Of a stretch of DNA of 64,000 nucleotides, positions 21,055 to 31,426 are shown in pieces. The first letter of the stretch is position 1. Each line of letters opens with the position of its first letter. The stretch lies in assembly GCA_949592205.1 (NCBI GenBank), contig CATIUR010000003.1:86776501-86840500 (forward strand), written 5' to 3'. The notes beneath the pieces were generated by a model. The model had not been told where the DNA came from. It did not search any database and worked only from the letters and a program-made list of their open reading frames with translations. The position numbers and the translations under genes are program-made. This DNA is from Helichrysum umbraculigerum. Taxonomy: Eukaryota; Streptophyta; Magnoliopsida; Asterales; Asteraceae.

Positions 21055-22455
21055 ATGTATCGGAACATGAATAATATTCCTGTGATTTATCAAAATGCGA
21101 GAAATAATCTTATGGATGAAGAGAAGGATATGCATCGAGCTTTTGATAAGATGAAGGCATCAATTTCGAAATATATTCAAGATACTGAAATTGCAATAAA
21201 GCGTAATGAACAATTTTGGAATAAAGATCCAATTGTGAAGGATATGGAAAGCGACAAGGTGGAAAATTTTGACAAATCTGAAGATGAAGGATGTAAACCT
21301 AATGTAAATTTGGAAGAGATGAGTCAGATGTCAACTACAACTATGCGAATGGAAAAAACCGAAGCAATTCTAGAAAGTCAAGGTGATTCCATTCAACGAA
21401 TTGCGAAATTGTTAAAAGAAATAGAAAGCACACTTGAGGAGAATCTTAGCAAAATCGAGATTGAAGGACACAAGACAAATGAAAAATCAAATTTCAACAA
21501 TAATACGCCTTCACCTTCTTACCCACAAACCTTAACGGAAGAAATTATTAAAAAATACACACCTCCGCCTCCTTATCCAGCTGCTTTGAATAGAGATTAT
21601 AATGAAGTAGAAGGATCAATTTTTCCAAAGCTTAAGAAAGATACTGTTAAAAGTTTATCTCGACCAGTGATTGTGAACGCTACGCAATCTATGGAGACCT
21701 CAAGTGAAAAAGTGGAAGATACCGAAACTATTGGCCACAGTCAAGGAGATTTCATTCAACAACTTGAGGGGATGGACAATCAAATCGATAAGTACTCTCA
21801 ATCCTCTGAATCCTTATTTTCTAATGAAATTTTTAGTGAAATTAAACCGGAGGAAGATATGGAGGTAGATTGGTTGCCTTTTCCAAGATTTGACCATTAT
21901 GATTCTGATGAGGAATCATTTTCGTTACTTAATTGTAATGAAGAGGATAACCTTGATTTAGAAAACCAAAATGGGGTTATGACAGAAGAAGAATTAATAG
22001 CCATTCCAGATCTAGTTATTAATGAAACTTCATCATTACATCCGGAGGTTGAACAATTAGAGGAAAATGATCAAGCAATGGTAAGGATTGGAAACGGAAT
22101 AGAAAACATAATTTGCGGTAATCTGATATCAAGCAACATATGGATTAAAACACAGTCAACAGTTGAAATCCAAACGGTGGTTGAGTCGATACAACCAACG
22201 GTTGTAGTGTCTATAAGCATAGGTTCATTGTTTTATCAATATGAAGATCCTTTTTGGCAATTCGAGCGAAAAGCAAATTTCTCACAGTTTTTGGAAAATC
22301 ATGGAGCATCACGGTCTGGACAAATGCCTGCATTAAACGATAAGTATTTATTTTCTTTAACTTTATTAAATTTAAATTTTTGGATTATTTATAAATATTA
22401 CCATCCATGCTTACTTTTAAGTGTGGGGAAAGTCACTAGATTTTTAGGTAAGTAA
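21055..22455 (+). CDS. element C ORF, acidic coiled-coil protein of unknown function
   Basis: About 466 residues from the first ATG (MYRNMNNIPVIYQNARNN). I do not recognise it. The first 150 residues are charged and helix-prone (KMKASISKYIQDTEIAIKRN; RIAKLLKEIESTLEENLSK), suggesting a coiled coil. A proline-rich patch TPPPPYPAALN follows near 178. The middle is strongly acidic, and the C-terminal part has an aromatic stretch SLFYQYEDPFWQFERK. There is no zinc knuckle, RT, protease or integrase motif. A polypyrimidine run ending TTTTGACAG (about 21045-21052) precedes the ATG, and GAGGTAAGGTG lies near 20859, so a leader intron is plausible. It sits where gag-pol would start. Being open for over 460 codons in AT-rich DNA argues that it is real; the function is unknown. 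Confidence 0.6.
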   Translation: MYRNMNNIPVIYQNARNNLMDEEKDMHRAFDKMKASISKYIQDTEIAIKRNEQFWNKDPIVKDMESDKVENFDKSEDEGCKPNVNLEEMSQMSTTTMRMEKTEAILESQGDSIQRIAKLLKEIESTLEENLSKIEIEGHKTNEKSNFNNNTPSPSYPQTLTEEIIKKYTPPPPYPAALNRDYNEVEGSIFPKLKKDTVKSLSRPVIVNATQSMETSSEKVEDTETIGHSQGDFIQQLEGMDNQIDKYSQSSESLFSNEIFSEIKPEEDMEVDWLPFPRFDHYDSDEESFSLLNCNEEDNLDLENQNGVMTEEELIAIPDLVINETSSLHPEVEQLEENDQAMVRIGNGIENIICGNLISSNIWIKTQSTVEIQTVVESIQPTVVVSISIGSLFYQYEDPFWQFERKANFSQFLENHGASRSGQMPALNDKYLFSLTLLNLNFWIIYKYYHPCLLLSVGKVTRFLGK

Positions 22456-23861
22456 GGTTAGAGTCAAGCTAGTGACTCGAACAAAAACAAGCGCTTCTCG
22501 GGAGGCAACCCGTGCTTGTATATTATGTTGTATAATTTTTAGGTAAATTTAGGTTTAGTATAGTATGTTATATTTTTCTTTTTAGTTTGTTATTAAGGAT
22601 AGATTTAAGAAACCATAATCACTAGAAAATGTTGCTACGTAAATTAAATTAAGAGGGCTAAATAAACAAAATATAAAAGTCATTATTTTCAAAAACCGCT
22701 GCTAGCAACCCACCGGTGGCTGACATAGTTAACCGGCGGTTGGCCGGATTTCTCAAATTTCAGTTTTTAAACCGAACCGATGGTTAGTAATCCAACCAAC
22801 GGTTGGACACTTTTTCAATTAAAAAAACTAATGGCAGCAAGATTACCACACTTTTTACAAAAAACTAAGAAAACTTTGGGTATGTCTTTTTACGAAATTG
22901 TCATATTTAGTTTCTGAGAAATTTATTATTAGAGTTCACTTAATGATATTGTTTCTCTTAAAATTGATTCTAATATTTGCAATTTTTGTTTACAAATTCA
23001 GATTAGGTGATAAGTGAAAAACTTTGGGGTTTTAATCTAGAACTTATTTATGTTAATATGTATGGTAAACGTAATTTTCATAATAAGTTAAGATCTTCAT
23101 TTTTATTAACCCTAGTGGAAAATTAAAATTTTAAATTAAGAAGTTGGAGCTACATTGCATGTACTTTTATCTAAGACTCCTGCCATTAATTAAATTAGGA
23201 AGCCAATAGTTGTAGGTACCTAACTAGAGGTTGAATATTTTTTTGGCTTTATTAGGAGATAAATTGACGAATAGCAGTAGTTTCATAAGTTTTTATTGCC
23301 TAACTAGTCCATTAGAAATGACAAAAATTAGTAGCATGTGGTTATATGTTTCTGGACTATCTTTAATTTGTATTTTTCATTTTAATTTTAGTTTTTATTT
23401 CTTTTATATATATATACTATATGGTACGTTTAATTTATTTGCTTATTTATTTTTAGAATATTGTTGCCACTTTTCGAAGTTGGCATATAGTATACAATTC
23501 AGTATAGTACAGCTGAACTATGCATTGAAATTGGAATTTTTTGAAATTTAATAAGTTTATCTTATTAATTATGAACTTTGTGGGTGTGTTCCCTGGAAAC
23601 CCTCACGAGACTATAACTCGTCCACTTGGGATACCGAGGGGTTTAAAGGCTTATTGCATACGCTAAATGCAATCGTGATTAACTACGAAAGTGTGGATGT
23701 TGTATATTTTTGAGTAAAGATTTCGGAAACCAATACGTTGAACTACAAATAGAAAAGATGAACCATTAAGCCGAATCAGATCACGATAATCGCTTCTAAG
23801 TCAGGGGAGTTTTTCTGTTTTACTTTTTCTTTCCCTTACTCACTTTTGTTTATCAATTTTT

Positions 23862-23897
23862 ATACAATGAGGGCATTGTATAATTTAAGTGTGGGGA
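23862..23897 (+). other. hairpin plus polypurine-like motif inside element C
   Basis: A 9-bp stem TATACAATG/CATTGTATA with an AGGG loop is followed by TTTAAGTGTGGGGA. A second unit lies before the 3' LTR (24867-24899): CTTG-AGGA-CAAG, then TTAAGTGTGGAGA. Only the latter abuts an LTR and should be the working polypurine tract. Confidence 0.6.
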
Positions 23898-24322
23898 TAG
23901 GGTTCGTAAGAAAAAGAATTTCTTTAATTAAACAATTAAGTTTGTCTTGTCTAATATTTTTGATAATTTAAAATTTTTAAGTTAATAACTAAGTATTTAT
24001 TAGTTAAAATACTTTTGTTAAAAGTTTTGTTTTGTATTTAAAAGTTTAGACTTTAATATGGATTAACTGTTTTGTATATATAACGTAAGCTATTTAATAA
24101 AGGAAGTGATATATAGTTACATGATATGATGTAGTAATAGGCAATCTATATGAGGATTTCCGAATTACAAAAAAAATAATAATAAAATAACTTGTATATT
24201 ATTTTATGATACATAATATGATGTATGACATAAAAAGTCTTAAATTTTAAATTTGTTATACGATACTTTTATATATCTTTTTATTTATGTGAAAACATTT
24301 GGGGGTATATATTGATGGTTTC

Positions 24323-24517
24323 CTCTGTTATACGAAAGTATAGACCTGGTCTCTATTAATATATACTTAAAAATTAAGCAAACGCAAGTCAAAAGTACTT
24401 GAAAAGTCTTAAAAATAAAAGATACCTAATGAGGTCGCCAAAATGGTTTGACCAAGTCTGGTTTTGCTTAAACCTGAATCAAGTTAGGTCGCTCTGTTGC
24501 ATGAAAATGTAGACCTG
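24323..24517 (+). repeat. pair of GAAA-tetraloop hairpins in element C
   Basis: Two sites share the flanks CTCTGTT and TAGACCTG but differ between them: ATAC-GAAA-GTAT (24330) and GCAT-GAAA-ATGT (24499). Both fold with the same GAAA loop. Confidence 0.55.
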
Positions 24518-24899
24518 TCACCAATGTCTTGACTCTTAAAAATGTATTTCATATATTTATTGGGAATATAAAAGAAAATTGTATAATTTAATTTAAGATT
24601 ATATCATATATGGAAATCATAAGTAATATACAATAAAGGTGTATTCAGAAGTATAAATATAGATTGTTTAAAGTGGACAAATATATTAGTAATCGTTCAT
24701 GAACTATATATTGCATGAATAATAATAATTTTTATTTGTAAATATTAGTTATCCATGTTAATTAAATTGTTTAAAGTTTTAACTTATGAAACAGATTTTT
24801 AATTTAAGTATTTTGATTATTTAATATTAGTTTGATGTTTATCTTAATTTTATTCAGTATTCTACTTGAGGACAAGCAGAACTTAAGTGTGGAGATATT

Positions 24900-26548
24900 T
24901 GATAGCATCAAATAAGTACTATATTTATATACTGTTTTATCCCTATTTCTATATACTTTTGTTGCAAATATTTGATAGAAGATACTTATTTCGTTCATAT
25001 TTGCAAAATAGGTAAAAATAGAGTTTTAATTAGAAAAAGAACAAAAATAAGTCAAATAAAGTAATTTTGTATAAAAGTTAGTTGTACCTAAATATAGTTG
25101 GTACAAATGGTTGAAAGAGTGATAAAAATGAATAAAGTGCGCAAATAGTTGAGTTCGAAAAGTTAAATGGGTTGAACAAAATAATTAGATTGAATATTTA
25201 TTGGAGTTTATGAGTTGGACCACATAATTATTTGGGCTAAATAATAACTATAATATATTAGTAATAAAATAAAAGTGATTATGTGATCTTTTGATGGCAG
25301 GTGACGAGAAGTAAGGCAAAGCCACGTGAAGCATTAAAAGGAAGTGGGGTCCATGTCTAAGTCAAAGATCAAAGTCAAAGTAAAGAAAATAAGTATGAAG
25401 CGTGGCTGGTGAGAAGCTTCTGGACGGTGGGTACAATTTAATCAAAGATATGAGTCGGTCAAGGAAATCTTGGAGAATACGGCAAAAAGACACCAACCGC
25501 CGGTTGGTACCACCAACCGCTGGTTGGGAGGTCGGCCCAGCAACATTATAAATAGAGGCTCGGATCTGCATACGAAATACATACGAAAAATATACCAATA
25601 ACCTTAATAATTCGTAGGTTACGAATTATTAACCCCAAATTCGACTAGAAACACTTTCTAGGGTTTTAGGAGCAATTTAGAGTCGCGGATTCGCAAGGGT
25701 TTTTCTACGATCAAGCGTACGGAGCATAGTTCACAGTTTTTGTTTGCGTATCTTATTCTTTATTTAATTTTGAATGTGTTTTATTATTGAATATTGATTA
25801 TGATTATGTTTAACTTAATTATGAACTAATATTTATTGTAGTTGCTTAGATTTATATTATTGTTGGAACTATATTATTGAATGTTTATTATACAAGAATT
25901 ATCTATATTATATTATATTAATGATTATTCTTGACATGATTAACTGATTTATATCATAGCTTTAATAACCTTATTGAGTTTTATAAATTAAGTGATTATG
26001 TTTATGTCTTGATCTTAACCTTATGCGATAGACGAAGAATATTAATTAATGTTAAGTAATATTGTGATTCAAGCCTAACCTTAGAAATTGTATTAATAAA
26101 CTGTTGATATATCTTAATAATTAGTAATACTTTGCGTAACCTTATGATTGTGTTGCTATGATGAAGATTAGCTTAACCTTAAGTAATTTTCTACATTAGT
26201 AATTCACCAATAATAATAACCAACAATAAATAATCTAAGTAAATACATATTTATCTCTAATTGTTTACTATCCTTAGTTAATTGTTTTCTATTGAATTGG
26301 TTATAATTTAGTATTCTTAAATACGTTCATACGGAACTATAACGTATCCCCCTTATCTGTATATTGTATATTTTATATGAATTATAAATTCTATTTTATT
26401 TATAACCACCATTCCCAGTGTTCGACTCGGACTTACTTAAAAGCTATATTATACGAACGGGTTATTCTTGCCTGGCTTGTGTGATAGTTATTTTAGTATT
26501 TCCATTTATTTAAAACTTGTTATTTTGTACTCTATTCACACGACATCA
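24900..26548 (+). repeat. 3' LTR of element C
   Basis: 1649 bp, starting TGATAGCATC after the polypurine tract. It differs from the 5' LTR by a deletion of about 165 bp, an extra copy of the CCAACCG dyad (about 25506) and a small insertion near 26218. Confidence 0.9.
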
Positions 26549-28339
26549 GTGGTGGTGGTACAAAAGAAAATTGGGAAATGGAGAGTATGTGTAGATTACA
26601 CTGATCTCAATAAAGCATGCCCTAAGGATCCTTTCCCTCTGCCTCACATAGACTCCATGGTGGATGCAACTGTTGGGCATGAGATCCTGAATTTTATGGA
26701 TGCATCCTTGGGATTCCATCAAATTCAAATGGAACCATCTGATCAAGAGGATACCGCATTCATGACTCCCACAGGTATTTATTGTTATATTGCAATGCCT
26801 TTTGGTCTCAAAAATGCAGGTTCAACATACCAGAGGCTAGTGAATATGATGTTCAAAGATCACTTGGGCAAGATAATGGAGGTATATATTGATGATATGG
26901 TTGTCAAGTCAAAGAAAGCTTAAGATCATCTTCAGGATCTTGAAATTGCTTTTGAGATCCTGAACCAATATAACATGAAGCTGAACCCTGCTAAATGCCA
27001 TTTTGGAGTGGGGGCAGGAAAGTTTTTGGGATATATGGTGACCAAGAGAGGGATAGAGGCCAGCCCTGAACAAATCAAGGCAATCCTGGATTTGAAGTCT
27101 CCATCCAATCCAAAAGATATACAAAGATTGACTGGTAGGATTGCAGCGCTTAACAAGTTCATATCAAGATCATCGGATCGCTGCAAAGAGTTTTATGATA
27201 TTTTGAAAAAGAATAAGAAATTCGAATGGGGAGATAAGCAAGAAGCAGCATTTCGAGAATTGAAGAATTATCTATCTTCTGCTCCATTGTTGATGAAACC
27301 AGAAGATGGAGAACCACTGTTTCTGTACTTGGCAGTATCCCGAAATGCGGTAAGTGCAGTGCTTGTCAAGGATCATGAGGGCCAACAGCATCCTATATAC
27401 TATGTAAGTAAAAGCCTACTTGATGCTGAAACCAGGTATTCCCATCTTGAAAAACTAATTCTTGCATTAATCATGGCCTCTACGAAACTTAGACATTATT
27501 TTGAAACACACCCTGTGCATGTTAGATCTAATTATCCCATAAAATCTATGTTAAGAAAACCAGAAATGTCAGGAAGAATGGCTAAATGGTCAGTAAAGTT
27601 AAGTGCATATAATCTTATTTATGAACCTAGGAATGCCATAAAATCCCAAGCTTTAGCAGATTTTATAGCCGATTTCACTAGTGATCTTCAAGATGAAGTA
27701 GACCTAGAAGTTCAACAACTAGATGAATTGAAAGATAAATGGATCTTGTACACTGATGGAGCTTCTAATATGAATGGAATTGGATTAGGAATAATATTAA
27801 GATCACCACAAGGAGACATATTGCCACAAGCAATTAATTGTGAATTTGAAGCTACTAATAATAAAGCAGAATATGAAGCATTAATTGCTGGATTACAATT
27901 AGCAAAAGATATAGGTGTAAAACACATACAAATTTATATGGACTCTTTGCTAGTTGTTAATCATTAAAATGGTACTTATGCCATAGGCGAAAAGTTGGCT
28001 TTGTATTTGGATATTGTTAAGAAGCTTGCAGGTAGCTTTGAGATGTTCAATATAGAACAGATACCAAGGGAAGCCAATTCAGAAGCAGATGCATTGGTAA
28101 ATTTGGGATCGTCACTTAGGATCCCGCCGGATGTCAGGATTTCTATTGCTCATGTTCTATCACCCGCCATAGCAGACTATCGAGAGCAACAAATATGTGA
28201 AATCCAAGATCCTGATGCTGAAGATAATATGGATACATCAGCTTCTGGGGGCAAATCGGGATCATGGATGCAACCAATCATGGAATACTTGCAGAATGAT
28301 GTGATCCCAAAGGACGAAACGGATCCCAAAGCTTTCTAA
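26549..28339 (+). pseudogene. pol: Tat-1 reverse transcriptase and two RNase H domains
   Basis: Resumes after element C with VVVQKKIGKWRVCVDYTDL. Reverse transcriptase landmarks: DFMDASLGFHQI-like substrate site, MPFGLKNAGSTYQRL, and the catalytic YIDDMVV (about 26886-26906). A TAA at 26921-26923 interrupts it; the thumb follows (NMKLNPAKCHFGV). The first RNase H includes PLFLYLAVSRNAVSAVLV. A second, archaeal-like RNase H, diagnostic of the Tat lineage, has YTDGASNMNG, NNKAEYEAL and MDSLLVV. Further TAA codons lie at 27965-27967 and 28337-28339. All segments share one frame, so the damage is point mutation only. Confidence 0.93.
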
Positions 28340-29500
28340 CTTAAGGTATCTCGTTTTACTATTCAAAATGGGATTTTGTATCGTAAATCTCTTGCAGGAC
28401 CATTACTACGATGTCTAAAGGATCCTGACACACAAGCGGTACTTAAGGATATACATGAAGGAGATTGTGGAAACCATTCCGGGGGCAGAGCATTATTTTC
28501 AAAAACTTTGAGAACGGGCTACTTCTGGCCCACTATGTCGAAGGATTCCATGGATTTTTCTCGCAAATGTGATGCTTGTCAAAGACACGGGAACATCCAT
28601 CATCAACCAGTAGAACCGATGTATCCAATTATCTCTTCATGGCCATTTATGAAATGGGGAATGGATATTGTGGGAAAACTACCTACTGGTCCTGGAGGAA
28701 AGGTTTTTATGCTTGCAATGACGGATTATTTTTCGAAATGGATTGAAGCTGAAACATTTGTGCAAGTGAAAGAAAAAGATGTGATCTCATTCATTAAAAG
28801 GAATATCCTGACTAGGTTTGGGATCCCGGCAGAGATAGTATGTGACAATGGATCTCAGTATATTGGGCATAGAACGACCAAGTTCTGTGAGAGTTGGGGG
28901 ATCAAGATGATAACATCAACACCAGTACATCCCCAAGCTAACGGACAAGTGGTATCTAGCAACAAGATCGTCATCAACAATCTTAAGAAAAGGCTGGATG
29001 CCAAGAAAGGAAGATGGGCTGAAGAATTACCTTTTGTTTTATGGGATGATAGAACTACTGAGAAAGAAGCAACCAAGCAAACTCCTTTTGCTTTGATATT
29101 TGGATCTGAAGCCATGATCCGGACTGAAATGGTGATCCCAACAGCAAGATCCCGAATGCAAACTTTAGAAGCAAATAACGGAGCATTGATTCAGGATCTG
29201 GACACTGTGGATGAGATCAGGGATCGCGCTAAGTTAAGAATTGCAGCATATCAACAAAGGATTTCAAGATCTTATAATAAGAATATCAGGATAAGAAGAT
29301 TCCAAATTGGGGATTTGGTATTAAGGAAAGTATTTCAGAATACCAAGAATCCTGCTGAAGGTAAATTGGCACCAAAATGGGAAGGTCCATATTTGATTGA
29401 TTCGGATGCTGGAAAGGGGGCATATTGGTTAGCTAATATGGATGGAGAATTACTTCCAAGATCATGGAATGCTATTCATCTTAAGCTTTATCACGCGTAA
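28340..29500 (+). pseudogene. pol: Tat-1 integrase with altered active site
   Basis: The zinc-binding HHCC region is recognisable (HEGDCGNHSGG, then CDACQRHG). The core begins WGMDIVGKLPTGPGG (first Asp) and has CDNGSQYIG (second Asp). The third catalytic residue is normally Glu in the stretch HPQANGQVE; here it is HPQANGQVV, so the Glu appears lost. The C-terminal part (GDLVLRKVFQNTKN, KLAPKWEGPYLI) is the usual end of Tat pol, finishing HLKLYHA. The segment from 28376 to the stop at 29500 has no internal stop, unlike the upstream part. Confidence 0.92.
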
Positions 29501-30027
29501 GTTGAATCTTTATATTCAATATAAGGAGGTACTTCTATGATCCCTGACTTTTAATTTATTTCTCTTACTAATAAATATATGTGTGCTAATGATATTATAT
29601 ACATATACGTGTGTGTGTTTAACCTTTTTTCATTATTCTCATATGATCCTCGTACTGACTTAAGCATCGGAGGGGTGTTAGGCAAACTAACACCCACCTT
29701 TACCCAAGATCTTGTATTTGTTGTAGATAATACATTTGGAGATCATGAAATGAGGATAAGAGGTTGGCAACCTCTCTCCCCCGATTAGGGATCCCGGGGA
29801 TTCCTCTAAGGTTTAGAGGTTTGCGAACGCATAAACACCTCTCTAAGTATATGGGTTTCCACACTCACGCCTGGAGCGCACGACGTTTGATTATAGTTTC
29901 AGGGTTAGGGAATCGGTGATGCCTCTGGTACCCGACAACTTCATTTCCATTAATACTATAGATCAAACTCTTCCGTATTGTCGACACTGATGTGCACTAG
30001 ACGTGTCGACCTAAGGTTTTTGGCATT

Positions 30028-30320
30028 TTCACGTAAACTAAGGTTTGTAATGTTTTCACATTACCTAAGGTTTTGGCGTTTTCACGTCACTAAGTACACA
30101 AGGCTTGTAATGTTTTCACATTATCTATGACGCAAGGTTTGTAATGTTTTCACATTACCTAAGAATGTAGGTATCTTCATACCATACAAAAGTTGGATTA
30201 TCCCAAGTATTAGCTTAGCCCACGGATTGATGTAATGTTATCACATTACTAAAACATGATTTTGTTAGGTTTGCCTAATCACTTATTAAAGTCTATTGCT
30301 TATAATGTTTTCACATTATC
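30028..30320. repeat. TTTC-loop hairpin array in Tat-1 spacer
   Basis: Repeated GTAATGT-TTTC-ACATTAC units, with variants whose arms change together: ATAATGT/ACATTAT (30302), GGTAT-CTTC-ATACC (about 30168) and TAATGT-TATC-ACATTA (30232). Confidence 0.75.
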
Positions 30321-30585
30321 AAAAATATACTTTTGAAAGGATCTAAGATTTTATAAATTTTTATCAAGAACATTTTACAAACTTGTTTTAATGATCTTGA
30401 AACTGTTTGCTAAAGATTTGTGCATTTATTGTGCCACAAATGACTTTCATAAATTGTATTTGATAATTGTCTTATGCTTGTATTACAGGATACTGCTCAT
30501 AGGAAATTACATGTGATCGTTACTTTACAATATATTTCAGGATCCTGGTATTTAGGGATCCTGATTACTAGATAAAATCGATATA

Positions 30586-31041
30586 TCCTGAGGGAATCTC
30601 CTCAGGATCATGAAGTTACAAAAAAGATTTTGTAATGGGAAATTTTTCCTATTATTTTGAGAAGCTTGATCTTTTCAAATAGGTCTTGAGGGAATCTCCT
30701 CAGGATCATATAAATACAGGATAGATAATGGGAGAATCTTTCCATTATTCTATGCTATGATCTATTTGATTCATATCCTGAGGGAATCTCCTCAGGATCT
30801 TGAAGTTCTGAAGAAAATTCTTATTATCCTAAGGGAATCTCCTCAGGATCCTGGTTTAAAGTAAAAACTAAACAGATATGTGTATACTGAGGAAATCTCC
30901 TCAGGATCACAAGTTTTGAAGATTTGTAATAGAAAAATCTTTATGTTATCCTGCATTCTGTTATATCTGCTATGTATCCTGAGAGAATCTTCTCAGGATC
31001 CTGATTATCAATACGTATATATTGAAGGAATCTCCTCAGAA
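30586..31041. repeat. GAATCT-loop hairpin array in Tat-1 spacer
   Basis: Seven units of CCTGAGG-GAATCT-CCTCAGG and variants, about 50-120 bp apart. The unit near 30979 reads CCTGAGAGAATCTTCTCAGG, where a G to A change in one arm is matched by C to T in the other. Confidence 0.8.
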
Positions 31042-31426
31042 TTTAAAGGCAAATAGAAGATATAATAATATCCTAATATTATTATCAAAATATCACAGGA
31101 TTGTCAAATCCTGAGATAGATAGTCTACCAGATTGTTCAGAAAATATTCAAAATAAAGACTAAGTGGCCAACATAAACCACTTTCAACACCACCACGGTT
31201 AGCCATGCCAGGCTAACCTCATCCCAGGATAATTGTTAATTTACAACCTCAAACCAAAATGACAAAAAATAAATTGTTCATGACTGATAATGGGCTCCGG
31301 CTATTCATATACCATCCTCGCCCATTGTTGCACCATCTTCTACCACATCACTAGCTGCTGCCAAACCTTCCAAGCCCTCTATGACTTCGTTCACTGATGA
31401 CAGCTTGTTGGCATCCTCGGTAGCAA

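Larger units (their letters stand above)
22456..24899 (+). other. noncoding region of element C with Athila-like motifs
   Basis: AT-rich. Contains GCGCTTCTCGGGAGGCAACC (22491-22510) and two internal copies of the polypurine-like TTTAAGTGTGGGGA (about 22415 and 23883). Dyads near 22694-22815 use the CCAACCG/CGGTTGG word. A hydrophobic 106-residue ORF at 23231-23551 is open, but its composition follows the local T-richness, so I do not call it. Confidence 0.6.
18872..26548 (+). mobile_element. element C: Athila-like non-autonomous LTR element in Tat-1 reverse transcriptase
   Basis: 7677 bp flanked by GTGGT (18867-18871 and 26549-26553); removal restores the Tat-1 frame as LANVVVVQKK. LTRs begin TGATAGCATC and end GACATCA. 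It has a tRNA-Asp-like primer site, one long ORF of unknown function, and about 2.4 kb of noncoding sequence with motifs I associate with Athila elements: GCGCTTCTCGGGAGGC and TTTAAGTGTGGGGA. No gag or pol is recognisable, so it must be mobilised in trans. Confidence 0.88.
29501..31380 (+). other. Tat-1 spacer between integrase and antisense ORF
   Basis: No credible ORF. Dense in hairpins: GGTGTTAG/CTAACACC (29674-29695), GAGGTT/AACCTC (about 29760), CCTCTAA/TTAGAGG (about 29802), and the two arrays listed separately. Contains many GGATCC words. Confidence 0.7.

Noticed and set aside
23231..23551. Hydrophobic 106-residue ORF in element C as an envelope remnant
   Set aside because: Composition follows the T-rich local sequence and I see no signal peptide or conserved motif.
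26468..26548. N-terminal 27 residues of the ORF entering Tat-1 reverse transcriptase
   Set aside because: Read from the element C LTR across the junction; not part of pol.
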